From Dendrolimus kikuchii (lineage: Eukaryota; Arthropoda; Insecta; Lepidoptera; Lasiocampidae): a stretch of DNA of 64,000 nucleotides. The DNA is taken from contig CM034407.1 in NCBI GenBank assembly GCA_019925095.2, positions 18,358,710 through 18,422,709 on the forward strand, in the 5' to 3' direction. Positions 54,346 through 64,000 of this stretch are shown piece by piece. The first letter of the stretch is position 1; every line of letters begins with the position of its first letter. The position numbers and the translations under genes were made by a program. The notes beneath the pieces were generated by a model. The model saw nothing but the letters and a program-made list of their open reading frames with translations, had not been told where the DNA came from and did not search any database.

Positions 54346-54607
54346 TGTCCATACGAATATAATGTGAAATATAAAATGATCAATTTTGCAGACCTACAGT
54401 TCGACAAATCTGATCATCCCCGTAAACAAATCCCCCGTAGTTTTTATATGACCGCGTGTAATGCGTGACCGCTTCCAATCATGCGATCGTATTTTTGGAA
54501 TAATACGTTTGTCGTAAGCCCCGATCTGGTTTTGAAAATTGAATGTCGTCATACATTAGATACGAAAATTATTTGTGCCCTGTGCCTTATAGAATCAATT
54601 ATCATAT

Positions 54608-54893
54608 TATAATGACAACCCATAAACGTTCCACTTCTGGCCTCGGGCCTCCCACTATATGGGGAATCGGACATTATACCCGCCACGCTTGTTCAAGGAG
54701 GCTGGCAGGTTTGACATATCGGTTATCTCGATGTGCAGGTTTCAACACGATGTTTTCTTTCATCGTTTGTTCGCACACGGTAATTGTAACAATATGCACA
54801 CTGCCTAAGTAGTGCACACGTTCCGGCCAGAATTCGAACCCGCGGTCTATGAGTTTGGAACGCGTACGCTTGCCATTATACGCTACCACGTTT
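54608..54893 (-). mobile_element. tRNA-SINE family B, decayed copy
   Basis: The B box reads GGTTCGAATTC on the minus strand; the head is GTGGTAGCGTATAATGGCAA. Confidence 0.75.
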
Positions 54894-54929
54894 TAATAAC
54901 TATCATATTACGTTTAAAATGTTATGATA

Positions 54930-55075
54930 GATTTTTTTTATCTCTAATTGAGGTTTCGCGTGGCCAAAAGGCTAGTTTGCGCCTAGGGCAACTAATCAAC
55001 ATTGCCATCCAATGCGCAAATGCGGCCAGAAGTTTGGGCACGCTCCCCGCCGACGGCGATTTCGAGTAATTTTTT
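54930..55075 (+). pseudogene. LINE C-terminal module fragment
   Basis: Reads LGQLINIAIQCANAARSLGT, then LPADGDFE, the last block of the 53845 module in the other orientation. Confidence 0.5.
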
Positions 55076-55154
55076 GAGTTATGGTATTTTGTAAATATTG
55101 TTTGATTTATAGTATAGTTTAGTTTACATAAAAAATTAATAATAAAAATTTTAA

Positions 55155-55335
55155 TCAATATTTAAATTCAAATTCAAATTCAAAATTTTTATTCAAAATA
55201 AGTTCCACTGGAGAACACTTTTTGAAGGTCATACATATAGGTTAAAATTTAATTTTACTTCCTAGTCTATGTACACCGCTTCGCAACGTGTTATTGCTGT
55301 TAAGGAGAAGAAGCGGCAAGAAACTCCCCAGCAAC
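55155..55335 (+). repeat. AATTCAAATTCAAA-tailed dispersed repeat
   Basis: AAATTCAAATTCAAATTC precedes ATAAGTTCCACTGGAGAACA, CACCGCTTCGCAACGTG and GAAGCGGCAAGAAACTCCCC. Pieces recur at 24540-24610 and, inverted, at 25040-25142. Confidence 0.55.
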
Positions 55336-55734
55336 ACGTCTAGCTAAAAATTGTTTTTCTTTATATTTCTTATTCTATTTATATCTCAAATTCATTTTTT
55401 TATAAGTCTTATAAAAAAAGATTATTATAGTTATAATAAAGATATGACTTACTAATTTTATTTTTTTTTTGCTTCTACGTGTCTCCATAAATTCCTTACA
55501 GCTTGGCAAGATAAAAACTTTATACAAAATATAGTATAAGAGGTTGGAGCGAGCTGCTATGTGAATGAAGTTTTGTCATTTAAGTATTCTTCAATAGTGT
55601 AGTATCCCTTTTTTAGCAAGAAACTTTTTAAACAATACGCTATTTCAACTAAGTAAGTAGGTCCCATTGGCGCAGGGTGGAAATTCGGCTAGAATAAGCC
55701 GGTTGACAAAACATACCGTATGATGGAAGCGCCG

Positions 55735-56001
55735 GATCGGACTGGGCGTAACTACGTTCTAAGTCTCAGCCTTTCCTACATAAAAAGCGCGGGGCCCATG
55801 GGAGGAGGGTGGTTTTAGTGGGTAGTGTGTGTTGCCCGTGCAACTTCTCTGAGTCTCCACACAAGCTGGCTTGATTAATGTTCGGATTGCCCCTTATCAA
55901 AGGGAAAAGCCTTCATGATCAACTATGGTCTAATCCCTTGCAAAGGACCCAGTATTGTGCGTAAATAGCATTTGCGCCGGCTTAAAAAAAAATAAAAAAA
56001 T
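55735..56001 (+). mobile_element. R1-type LINE 3' fragment with 12-bp target duplication
   Basis: ATGGAAGCGCCG at 55723-55734 and 56002-56013 flanks a 267-bp tail with GGGCGTAACTACGTTCTAAG, GGGTGGTTTTAGTGGGTAG and an A-rich end. Confidence 0.8.
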
Positions 56002-56326
56002 ATGGAAGCGCCGACTACAACACTGTTAAAAAAACGTATAACTTGCGATGTGTTTTTTTTATTAGAATTTGTATTTTTAATTATGCAATCTTACCGCATT
56101 TGAAACAAAAGCCGATACTCGGCCGGATTATGAGTTGCTATTTCATCCATTATGTGTAGAAAGCCGCCATGCGTAACAGGTAGTAATAGAGTAATAACAT
56201 ATAGGTACACGAATAAAAAATGTAAAAACCAATACATTCATGGCGCTTTCCATCTTGTCGCTATTTTCTTAAAGGTAGGCTATGGGGAATCGAGTTGTAT
56301 AAAGTCCACGCCGCTGGTAGGTCCCA

Positions 56327-57174
56327 ATACGTCTAAAGATGAAGGCCAGGTCGGAGCGTCATTATCCTATTGGGATAATGAGGCCGAGACCAAAAGCCGG
56401 AAAATCAAACTAGCGTCTTACTGTACTGTCTATCAGGCAGAGATGCTGGCGATCTGTGAGGCTACGACGTCAGCCAAAGGTCGTCCAGAAAGAAGCTTTG
56501 GCATCTATAGTGACTCTAGATCGGCGTTGCAGGCGCTGTGTAACTGGAGCTCCGTAAACCCTCTGGCAGCAGCGTCAAGAAGCAACTTAATGGTATGTGC
56601 GCAACAAGGAAAAACGTTCGAGTTGTTCTGGGTGAAGGCCCACGTCGACATACGAGAAAACGAGCGGGCGGATGAGTTGGCGAAAGCGGCAGCAACTTCT
56701 TTGAAGGTGAAGCCGCTTTATGACAAGTGTCCGGTTTCCTTCGTCAAACGACAGTTCCGAATGGGAACGGTTTACGAATGGAACCGGAGATACTGTCGAG
56801 AGTCAACTGCATCCGTTACGAAACTCTTTTTCCCGGATGTCACGCGGGCCAGAACGGTAATTAGGCAGGTCGGCCTCACCGACTTGCATACCCAACTTTT
56901 CATGGGGCACGGGGGATTCTCCGAGTACCTGAACCGTTTCGGGTGTAAGGAGAATCCCTCGTGCATCTGCAGCAACGACAAAGACGAGAACATACCGCAC
57001 ATCATATTCTGGTGTCCCGTATATTCCCGGGAAAAGAATGACTTGGCAATAGAGCTAAAAACAGATATTACCTTTCGGAACATGCTGGAACTGATGCAAA
57101 AACCCAAGGTAGAAAAGTTCATAGATTATTGTATAAGGATAGTTAAAAAAACAGTATATAGAAATAAAAGTTAG
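56327..57174 (+). pseudogene. R1-clade LINE ORF2 C-terminus (RNase H and zinc knuckle)
   Basis: About 282 residues, in frame with unrelated upstream codons from an ATG at 56152. The RNase H domain shows AEMLAICEA, YSDSRSALQAL and WVKAHVDIRENERADELAK. The first catalytic aspartate block is replaced: the frame joins at SKDEGQVGASL, where R1 elements have TDGSK upstream. The C-terminal knuckle GFSEYLNRFGCKENPSCICS...HIIFWCPVY is intact, and the stop is TAG/TAA-bounded at 57174. The polymerase and endonuclease are absent, so this is a 5'-truncated copy, though this part has kept its reading frame. An AT microsatellite and a 3' untranslated tail follow to roughly 57560. Confidence 0.82.
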
Positions 57175-57204
57175 ATAAATAAGAATACAAAAGTATATAT
57201 TTAA

Positions 57205-57205
<1 letters not shown>

Positions 57206-57281
<76 letters not shown>
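57206..57281. repeat. (AT)n microsatellite
   Basis: About 38 units, within the LINE 3' tail. Confidence 0.95.
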
Positions 57282-57285
<4 letters not shown>

Positions 57286-57689
57286 TATAATGTATTAATA
57301 AATACCAAATATATCTATAGTAGCACATAAGAGAAAAATGTAATAGCCTAGCCAAGTAAGAAATATTGTACTTAGAAATTAGAATCAAATGTAAGATCTT
57401 TTTGAAAATAAAGATAATAAAATAAAGACGCAAAAAAAAACAAAAAAGACAAAAAGTATATATATAAAAAAGAAAAATAAAAAACAGAACCTCCATAAAA
57501 GAAAGATGACCAAAATCGGACAAATCCTGTTCGCCCGATGGAAGGAGACTATAAAAAAAAGTCTAAAGATAACCTTCCAGGTCCCGTGTCCAGCTAACTA
57601 CTATGTGTACCGGACTAGGGAAGATACCTGCTGATCCTTTAAACTAAATTTATGCGTGTCTTATGGTCCCGCGCAAGATTCATCTTCGC

Positions 57690-57990
57690 TAGTCGCTTCT
57701 CACAAGCTTTTATTTAACTTGCAATGGATGTATGTAAGTTCGGGTGGAATCTTGAAAGTTAAATTTGACCAACTTCCCGGTTTCCGATTGAGCTGAAATT
57801 TTGCACGCATATGTATATCGCGTGACAATGCAATAATATGGTGGAGCTGATCTGATGATGGAGTCGGAAGGTGGCCATAGGAACTCCTGTACTAAGCAAG
57901 ATAAACCCTTTGGGCTCATTTTACTTGTCTTGGCTAGCACTCTGCTGCTACATGATATCTAGGATCGCAAAAGCTTGTATTTAAAAGCCT
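57690..57990. mobile_element. Dispersed repeat with AAGCTTTTATTTAA / AAGCTTGTATTTAA ends
   Basis: CACAAGCTTTTATTTAACTT on the left and CAAAAGCTTGTATTTAAAAG on the right border GGGTGGAATCTTGAAAGT and TTTCCGATTGAGCTGAAATT. I recall this as a recurrent lepidopteran repeat. No protein. Confidence 0.5.
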
Positions 57991-58332
57991 TTTTAAAAAA
58001 GCTTATTTTATACTAAGTGCATTTGCCATTGTATGTTCCATTTATTTTTTGTGAATCATAGACTTTATTATTGTAGTGTTAAAGAAATCTTTGTTCCTTC
58101 TTTCTTCTTTTTTATCGCTGCTTTCGGGCTGTTCGGACGAAAACGAACGACGAAAGGCGTTTGAGAGTCAGGCCTCCGGTTCGAGGATTCGTATCCATCG
58201 AAACCTTCCCTCCTCTAACTTCGACTAGTTTTACTTAAGTTTGTACCATATTCATAACATCAAATTCTATAGGACTGCGACATGTTTGAAGATAATAAAA
58301 AGTATCTATCTTATTTGTGATTTTAATTGTAT

Positions 58333-58786
58333 TGTTACGAACTTGTAGGGGATTTGTAGGATGTAAATTCGAAAATGCCGTTGGAATTATCACAAAGTTT
58401 ATTAGAAGTACACACACACGTAATTCACAATTCTTACAAGTATAGCCGAAAACAACAAAACCAAACCGTAGGGCAGAAAATTGTTATTACATAAATTGTG
58501 TGAAAAGTTCTTCGTTACATACTTGTTCCGAAAATGTATTAGATAATGCTTCGCTCGCACTCAAACAAATAACTGGCGCATTTCCCGATTGACCGACGCC
58601 GATCCTTTTGTAAATTAGACATAGCCACCTAGCAACATGCCGCCCACTGGTTCTTGATACCCTTAAATAGTCGGCTTAATGGCTACTACGAATTCGCATG
58701 AAATACCAACACAGAAAAGAAGGTTTTATGACGTCTTACGGCGACGCGAGTAAGATAACGTAAATTCAAAGGGCAATAAGACACCT
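58333..58786 (-). mobile_element. Candidate solo LTR, same family as 23230
   Basis: The minus strand begins TGTCTTATTGCCC and ends CTAATAAAC...TAATTCCAACGGCATTTT...TTCGTAACA. TGT/ACA ends and an AATAAA support an LTR. No flanking gag or pol and no clear target duplication. Confidence 0.45.
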
Positions 58787-58789
58787 GCA

Positions 58790-59790
58790 AAAGATTAGTA
58801 TCGGCTTGCAATAGTATACTAACACGGGAAGCGTAACTTCGTCCGCGTAGCATAAAAAAACGCCGACTGCAGCGTCATCTTTTTAATTATATTTCAGTGT
58901 ATCCGTCCGTCTCACTGGGACGACGCCATTTATCGGGATAGAAAGTATCCTAAGTGTTGAGCACAGTTCATTTCAATCTGTGCAGTAGTAAAGCCCTTGA
59001 TTAATTTTCTCTTTTTTAAATACTATATTATTGATTATCAATAAGGATTTAGGACAAAAAAACTAGTTTTTTTTTTAATAATAATGTATTTCGTTCTACA
59101 TCCCATTACTTCAGTTAACAGTAACTTATATAATTATCTGTTGCAATTTACAAGAGCGGTATTGGGGTGAGGATAGACAAGATGATATTACGAATCCTTG
59201 GAAAACGATCATTATTTGCTTTAATATCTGTCAAAATTAGATTATTATTTACATATCGTACGTTACCGAATATCATTAAACTCCATGAGGAAATTAGCAT
59301 ATAGAATTGCTAAAATTAAAATTTTCATTGGTAAAATAACAACGTTTCATACTGTGAATGTGTATCTACTTCGTTTGCAGATCAAAATCAAAAACAATAT
59401 GATTGTTAAACTTGCTTTGGCTAATTTATGTATGCTTCAGCTGAATCTTGTCTATCTCTTATATATTTCTTTAAAATAAATTCAAATCAAGCCCATAAGA
59501 ACTTAGGTACATTTTATTCGCCATTCATTATTCTAAAACGCGAGTTGAAACTTAGTTTTTAAAACAATTCATATTTGTTCAAGAGATAACTTGAAAGATT
59601 TATTAAATAAATAAAAATACAGATATAAAAGTAAAAGCTTATTAATAAAATTATAAAAAAGTAGCAATAACCCAACTGTATTAAGTTTTAATTTAAGAAT
59701 TAAAAACCTCGAAATAGCAATAAGAAAATAGTTATCGAATAAAAATAATATACCATAATTTAGATGAAATATTACATCAACTTATATAAA
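58790..59790. other. AT-rich DNA, no gene seen
   Basis: GCGTAACTTCGTCCGCGTAG at about 58829 is a common repeat end. The rest is AT-rich without motifs. Confidence 0.5.
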
Positions 59791-59794
59791 AGTC

Positions 59795-60215
59795 CGCCAT
59801 TTTGTCAACGCAGACAACAAAATGGCGATGTTATTTATTTAGTCAAGATAATTACAGAGAATAAAAATAAATCGTTGTTTTGTACAAACTTCTTTAGTTA
59901 CCAAATTAAAGACACAGCATATTAGTAACAATCATTTGAAAAAATACGCCATATTGTCTACAAAAAGACATCAATATGATGGCGTAGTTAATTAATTACA
60001 GAGAACAAGAAAATTAACTATTATCTTTTGTACAAACATCTATTAAGGACAGACATCTATAACAGTCACATTAATTTGAAAAACTCCACCATTTTGTCAA
60101 CAAAAAGACGTCAAAATGGCGGCTTAGTTATTCAGAGAACAAGAAAATAAAATGCTACATTTTCTTACAAACATCTTTAATTACCAAATGAATGAGACAT
60201 TTATTATAATAATGA
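59795..60215. repeat. Tandem array, three units of about 140 bp, each with a hairpin
   Basis: Units start near 59795, 59938 and 60078. Each has a hairpin built on GCCATTTTGT and its inverse, followed by TTACAGAGAA-like sequence and TTGTACAAAC(A/T)TCT. Units differ by substitutions and short indels. Confidence 0.72.
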
Positions 60216-60219
60216 TAGT

Positions 60220-61105
60220 AATCTAAAAACACAAATGCAACCAACCATAAGACACTTTTTACCATTAACAACTAGGTTATATCTATTAATTAACTATGCC
60301 TTAATTAGGACATTATTTTACAGTTAAAAAATCAAGTCACTATCCTTTCATGTCACTTAATATGAATAAAAAATTACTTAAAATGAAGAATAGCGAGTAA
60401 CCCACTAATTATTTGATATTTCAACATAAAAGTAAGAATTTATATTCAAAAACACTTTGAATTTTTTTAAATAGATCTCATTAAAAATCAGTCTAAAATT
60501 ATGGTTTTTCGTTAATTCACATAAAACTGTCGGCGCCAAATTTTATGCCCGCTCTTTGCAACAAATGGCTACACGATATAATTTAGTCAAACGAAAACAA
60601 TTATTACCTAGACTTCTGCAGCTTTTGGAGTGGCTATAAAGTTAGATGCTGTTTAAAACTCTGTTCATACTTCTTACAAAGAAAATTATAAATTAAAATA
60701 ATATACAATCTTACAACTTTTGTTTTTCTTTCTATCATAATTTGTTCATATAGGTCCAAAAGACTTTTCCGATAACATGGCGATCGTCGTTATTGAAATT
60801 AAATATTTAACATCGGAAAGTCACATATCAACTATTTCATGCTTAGCTTAATGGCGTTTCCTTATTAACTGTTGAAAGCCGCGCAACGTCTGATTTTGTA
60901 TGAAATATAGTCTTTGGCGCAGATATCTTCTGTTAACAAAGAACACCTATAAAGTTAGCCGCACACTGTAGTACAGTTTTACACAACCTATAAATACGAT
61001 CGGCAGTTTTCTTTTGCACAGTAAAGTGCAGACCGGTTTCCGACATGTAATAATCTATATTGAACTTTATTCGCAAGCGGAAATGGAAATAGATAGCGGA
61101 AATAA
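60220..61105. other. AT-rich DNA, no gene seen
   Basis: Nothing recognised. Confidence 0.5.
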
Positions 61106-61110
61106 ATAAA

Positions 61111-61286
61111 TCGGCAGATACACAGTCACGTTGTATATCCCTAAATTAAGCAATGCACGCTTGAGTTATGGGTGATATACAGGACCACTCTGGGGCCGAT
61201 TCCAGACACGACGCGAACCCGAAGCCTCTACATTGCAGTAAGGTAAACCGACAAAGGCTTAGCCCGCTTAACCACAGAAGCCGTTG
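61111..61286 (-). mobile_element. tRNA-SINE family A, internally deleted
   Basis: The head GGCTTCTGTGGTTAAGCGGG and the 3' body are present. About 60 bases around the B box are missing (junction near CCAGACACGACGCGAACC). Confidence 0.75.
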
Positions 61287-61665
61287 CTTTGCTTGCTATG
61301 CACTCTTAACTCTGTTCCGCTTACACGATTCATACACTATCCTGCGCTACTAAAATTAGTCCCCTGCGTAGATACATCTAGTGGAATTATTCGTCGTGCA
61401 AAACTGTACAGTGACTCATAAACTTAACCCTTGTCTACACTTGTATCATTAACGATCCAATTATTCAGTGTTGTGTGCAACTATCATTATGTTAGAAACA
61501 ATGGAAGAAGATTGCAAAAATGAACAATCACCCAATAGAAAGCGAAAACTGAAAAAGCTCTTATGTCCGTAATTTCTTCTGTTGATCAGAGGGCGCCACA
61601 TTTCATACTTACACTCTCGCTTTTACGTATATAGTAGCATGTAGTACAGTCAAAAAAACTATTAA

Positions 61666-61838
61666 CCCTTCAGCTCACTATTAGCACATATGTGTCCGCG
61701 ATGAGAGTGCACGTGATCGTTAATTGTGTTGTTGTCTCACTCTGTTTATATAGGAGTTGTATGAGATGGGTATATTTTCTTGGTATATTACTAGATGGTG
61801 ACAGTGTTAGTCTTGCGGCTTTTGGAAGAGCTGAAGGG
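61666..61838. mobile_element. piggyBac-like MITE
   Basis: CCCTTCAGCTC at 61666 is exactly inverted at 61828-61838, with TTAA on both sides (61662-61665 and 61839-61842). TTAA duplication with CCCT-type ends is the hallmark of piggyBac-mobilised elements. 173 bp, no transposase. Confidence 0.8.
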
Positions 61839-62364
61839 TTAAATCTTCCAACTGACCCTTTAACATATTCGCACCCTTAAAATTATACAGACTTAAATCA
61901 AAATTTTGAGTCATTTGATTTAAATATCTAATACATAGAAATAAGGTACAAAATGTAATAACTCGATGTTTTGAATTAGGTCCCTATAATTCTAAGGGTG
62001 CGATTATCATGAGACGAAATCGAAGATTTGATGTATGTCAATAAACTTAATTTCAATTTCATAAACAAATCGTTAAATGACAACGCACATCGTACTGTAG
62101 CGAATTGCCCCAAGTTGAGACATTACTTGCCAATAAAGTTATTTATTGTTTTAAATAGATAATTAGATATACTTTTTGAAAAAATAAGAATAGTCTCAAA
62201 ATATGTTGCGAACTTTAAAATATAAGTGCTTTTGTGATTGTATTAAAAAATAATGCAAATTTAAAGTTAAATCTTACCAAGACCGTATCAAAATCGCATT
62301 TAGACTTATATTTTCAAAACTATTATTGGCTTCTCAAGAATAAACTCCAAGATCTTCAAAATAA

Positions 62365-62597
62365 GACTTATGCAGAAGTCGTGGACGGCCACGATACACC
62401 TTCCATGATCAAATTGATTGTGTACTAGCAGAAGGTGATGTCAGGAGCCTTAAGAACAGACGAGCGTGCATGACAAGAGCTATGAATGTCAAAGAAGCAA
62501 GTGAGGTGTGTAAGAATAAGCCTGAATGGCGCTCTGTTGTTCGTGCCTACCCCGCAAGGGAACTGGCGTGAAGTTATGTATGTATGTATGTATGCGT
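62365..62597 (+). mobile_element. RTE-like LINE 3' end, family A
   Basis: From GCAGAAGTCGTGGACGGCCA to the TGA and a TATG repeat. Very close to the 50176 copy. Confidence 0.78.
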
Positions 62598-62753
62598 CTT
62601 CAAAATCAATTCGCTTAACGTAAACCGTAGTATTGTTTTATCAATATTGAGGGCAGTGTCACTGTGGTACAATTGTATCAGAAATTATTACAAGAACTAC
62701 GTCGACTGGCGTCGGTCGAAGACCTACAACTCAGCTGAGCTATATGAAGACTT

Positions 62754-62945
62754 ACATACATACATATTATTACGCCTGTTTCCCGTGGGGGTAGGCAGAA
62801 GCTATGGATCTTCACTTACGACGATCCTGACAAACAACTTTCGCTTCAGCTACTTTCATTAACCTCTTCATACATGCACGTTTATTTGAGATGCTTTTTA
62901 CCTGACCTCACTTTAACACTTCCGATATTTGGTCATGGTCATATA
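62754..62945 (-). mobile_element. RTE-like LINE 3' end, family B
   Basis: The stop is TAA here, followed by TAATATGTATGTATG. Similar to 51987-52180. Confidence 0.7.
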
Positions 62946-63087
62946 TTATGAATACTTATACATTGGAATAGGTTGTACGGATGACCATTACCTGCCATTG
63001 TGGCGAACTGTACTACTTACTTCGTGAAATTGTCAAGAGTGTACGGTACGAGCAAAACATAAATGCGTCCGCGAAGTTCGTCTACGT

Positions 63088-63563
63088 CGGGGATTCCCAA
63101 AACTATTTTTGGCAAGAGACCCCTTTTCCAAAATGAACTGGTACCTCAGACACTATAGCAAAATTACTTTAAAAATCTCTAGTTTCTTTGGTATGGATAC
63201 AAAATACTTACCAATTTGAAAACTTTGCGGTTGGTTAAGTGAGTAAACTTCGCTTCATATTCTCATCAAAATTTAATAAAATAAATAGACTTGAAATTCA
63301 GTAAATAAAAAATTACGTAAAAATACTGAAGCAGGTAATTATTTTTTGAAAACCCATTATATTCGCAAAGTAAAGATAAACAATAGAAAATTCAATGTGA
63401 TTACAACTTATACAGTATCTTGAAAGTTTCAAATAAAAACTTGTGTTTAATTAATAGGGGTTGATTTTTAGACCTCTTCGACCCTCAAAATCGGTTATCG
63501 TTTATGTCGACCTGGGAAACCGATTTCGAGCCCAGGGGGCTCCTCCCACTTTGGGAATCCCTG
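63088..63563. mobile_element. hAT-like non-autonomous element
   Basis: The ends CGGGGATTCCCAAA and, inverted, CAGGGATTCCCAAA are flanked by a perfect 8-bp duplication GTCTACGT (63080-63087 and 63564-63571). An 8-bp duplication and CAGGG-type ends are diagnostic of hAT elements. 476 bp, no transposase. Confidence 0.82.
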
Positions 63564-63847
63564 GTCTACGTCATTGTGCAGAGCACAATTATAAGGTTCA
63601 TAGATAGAGCCGAGAGCAGAGTATTGCACTCTCGTTCGCCCACTATCCAGATTCGCTTGGCATCTCTTTCACACAACACACCGAAGGTGTACAACGTTAA
63701 CATTCGACTGGACCTGCACGAATTCACGAAATTAACTTCACACGAAACGCGTTCAAGTTTTGCACGTACTGTACAACGTGCCTTATATTCCAGCCAATCC
63801 GACGCCAGTATACAAAGTCAGTGCCAGCGCCATCTGCCGACGGCTTA

Positions 63848-63961
63848 TTAGAACTTTGCCTCAATATCAACGGCGGTGACATTGTAGTTCGTGAACTCCA
63901 ACCGCTTGTCGTACTTGAAGATCTCGTCTATCGTCATGAGGGAGAGACTTGAAGTTGTCAT
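63848..63961 (-). CDS. Short ORF or terminal exon of a host gene
   Basis: 37 codons from an ATG at 63961, ending in TAATAA. It includes MTIDEIFKYDKRLEFTNYNV, with higher GC than its surroundings. It may be the last exon of a gene that continues to the right; an AG after CTTCA at about 63949 could be the acceptor. No family recognised. Confidence 0.35.
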   Translation of the reverse strand: MTTSSLSLMTIDEIFKYDKRLEFTNYNVTAVDIEAKF

Positions 63962-64000
63962 ATTAAGAACACAGAGCTTATTTCACGACATAGAATGTAT

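Noticed and set aside
61495..61572. 26-codon ORF with a nuclear-localisation-like NRKRKLKK run
   Set aside because: Too short, with no splice donor or family match. It may be a relic of a transposase start.

Overview
This is eukaryotic nuclear DNA, most likely from a moth or butterfly. It is AT-rich, split by GT-AG introns, and crowded with repeats typical of Lepidoptera: a Lep1-type Helitron fragment, R1- and RTE-clade LINE tails, two tRNA-derived SINE families, mariner, piggyBac-like, hAT-like and Harbinger-like elements, and palindromic MITEs with ACCGACTTCAA-type ends. There are no bacterial operons, CRISPR arrays or rRNA. Most long open frames are transposon genes or shadows of them.

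Layout. 1-3037: 5' part of a BEL/Pao LTR retrotransposon on the minus strand, whose gag ends at a single in-frame TGA followed by CTA and then the protease domain in the same frame. 3040-20340: AT-rich intergenic DNA with MITEs, SINEs, SINE-like copies, LINE remnants and a deleted mariner. 20340-22170: a decayed RTE LINE beside a Harbinger-like element that carries a nested R1 LINE tail. 22280-38400: more of the same, including solo LTR pieces, a pogo-like element, RTE, R1 and other LINE tails and a Lep1 Helitron fragment.

38990-52732, minus strand: a host gene assembled here from five short exons whose splice sites and phases all agree, giving 219 codons plus stop. Intron 3 holds a complete, apparently young Ty3/Gypsy element (43598-49197) in the opposite orientation, with two LTRs identical by eye and an open 1600-codon gag-pol whose 3' end runs into the 3' LTR. 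52740-64000: further LINE, SINE and MITE remnants, an R1 LINE C-terminus (56327-57174), a hairpin-bearing tandem array (59795-60215), piggyBac-like and hAT-like elements with their target duplications, and a possible terminal exon of another host gene at the right edge.

The transposons do not form a pathway together. They record successive insertions, several of them nested and datable relative to each other by target-site duplications. All family names come from motifs read by eye; no database search was run.
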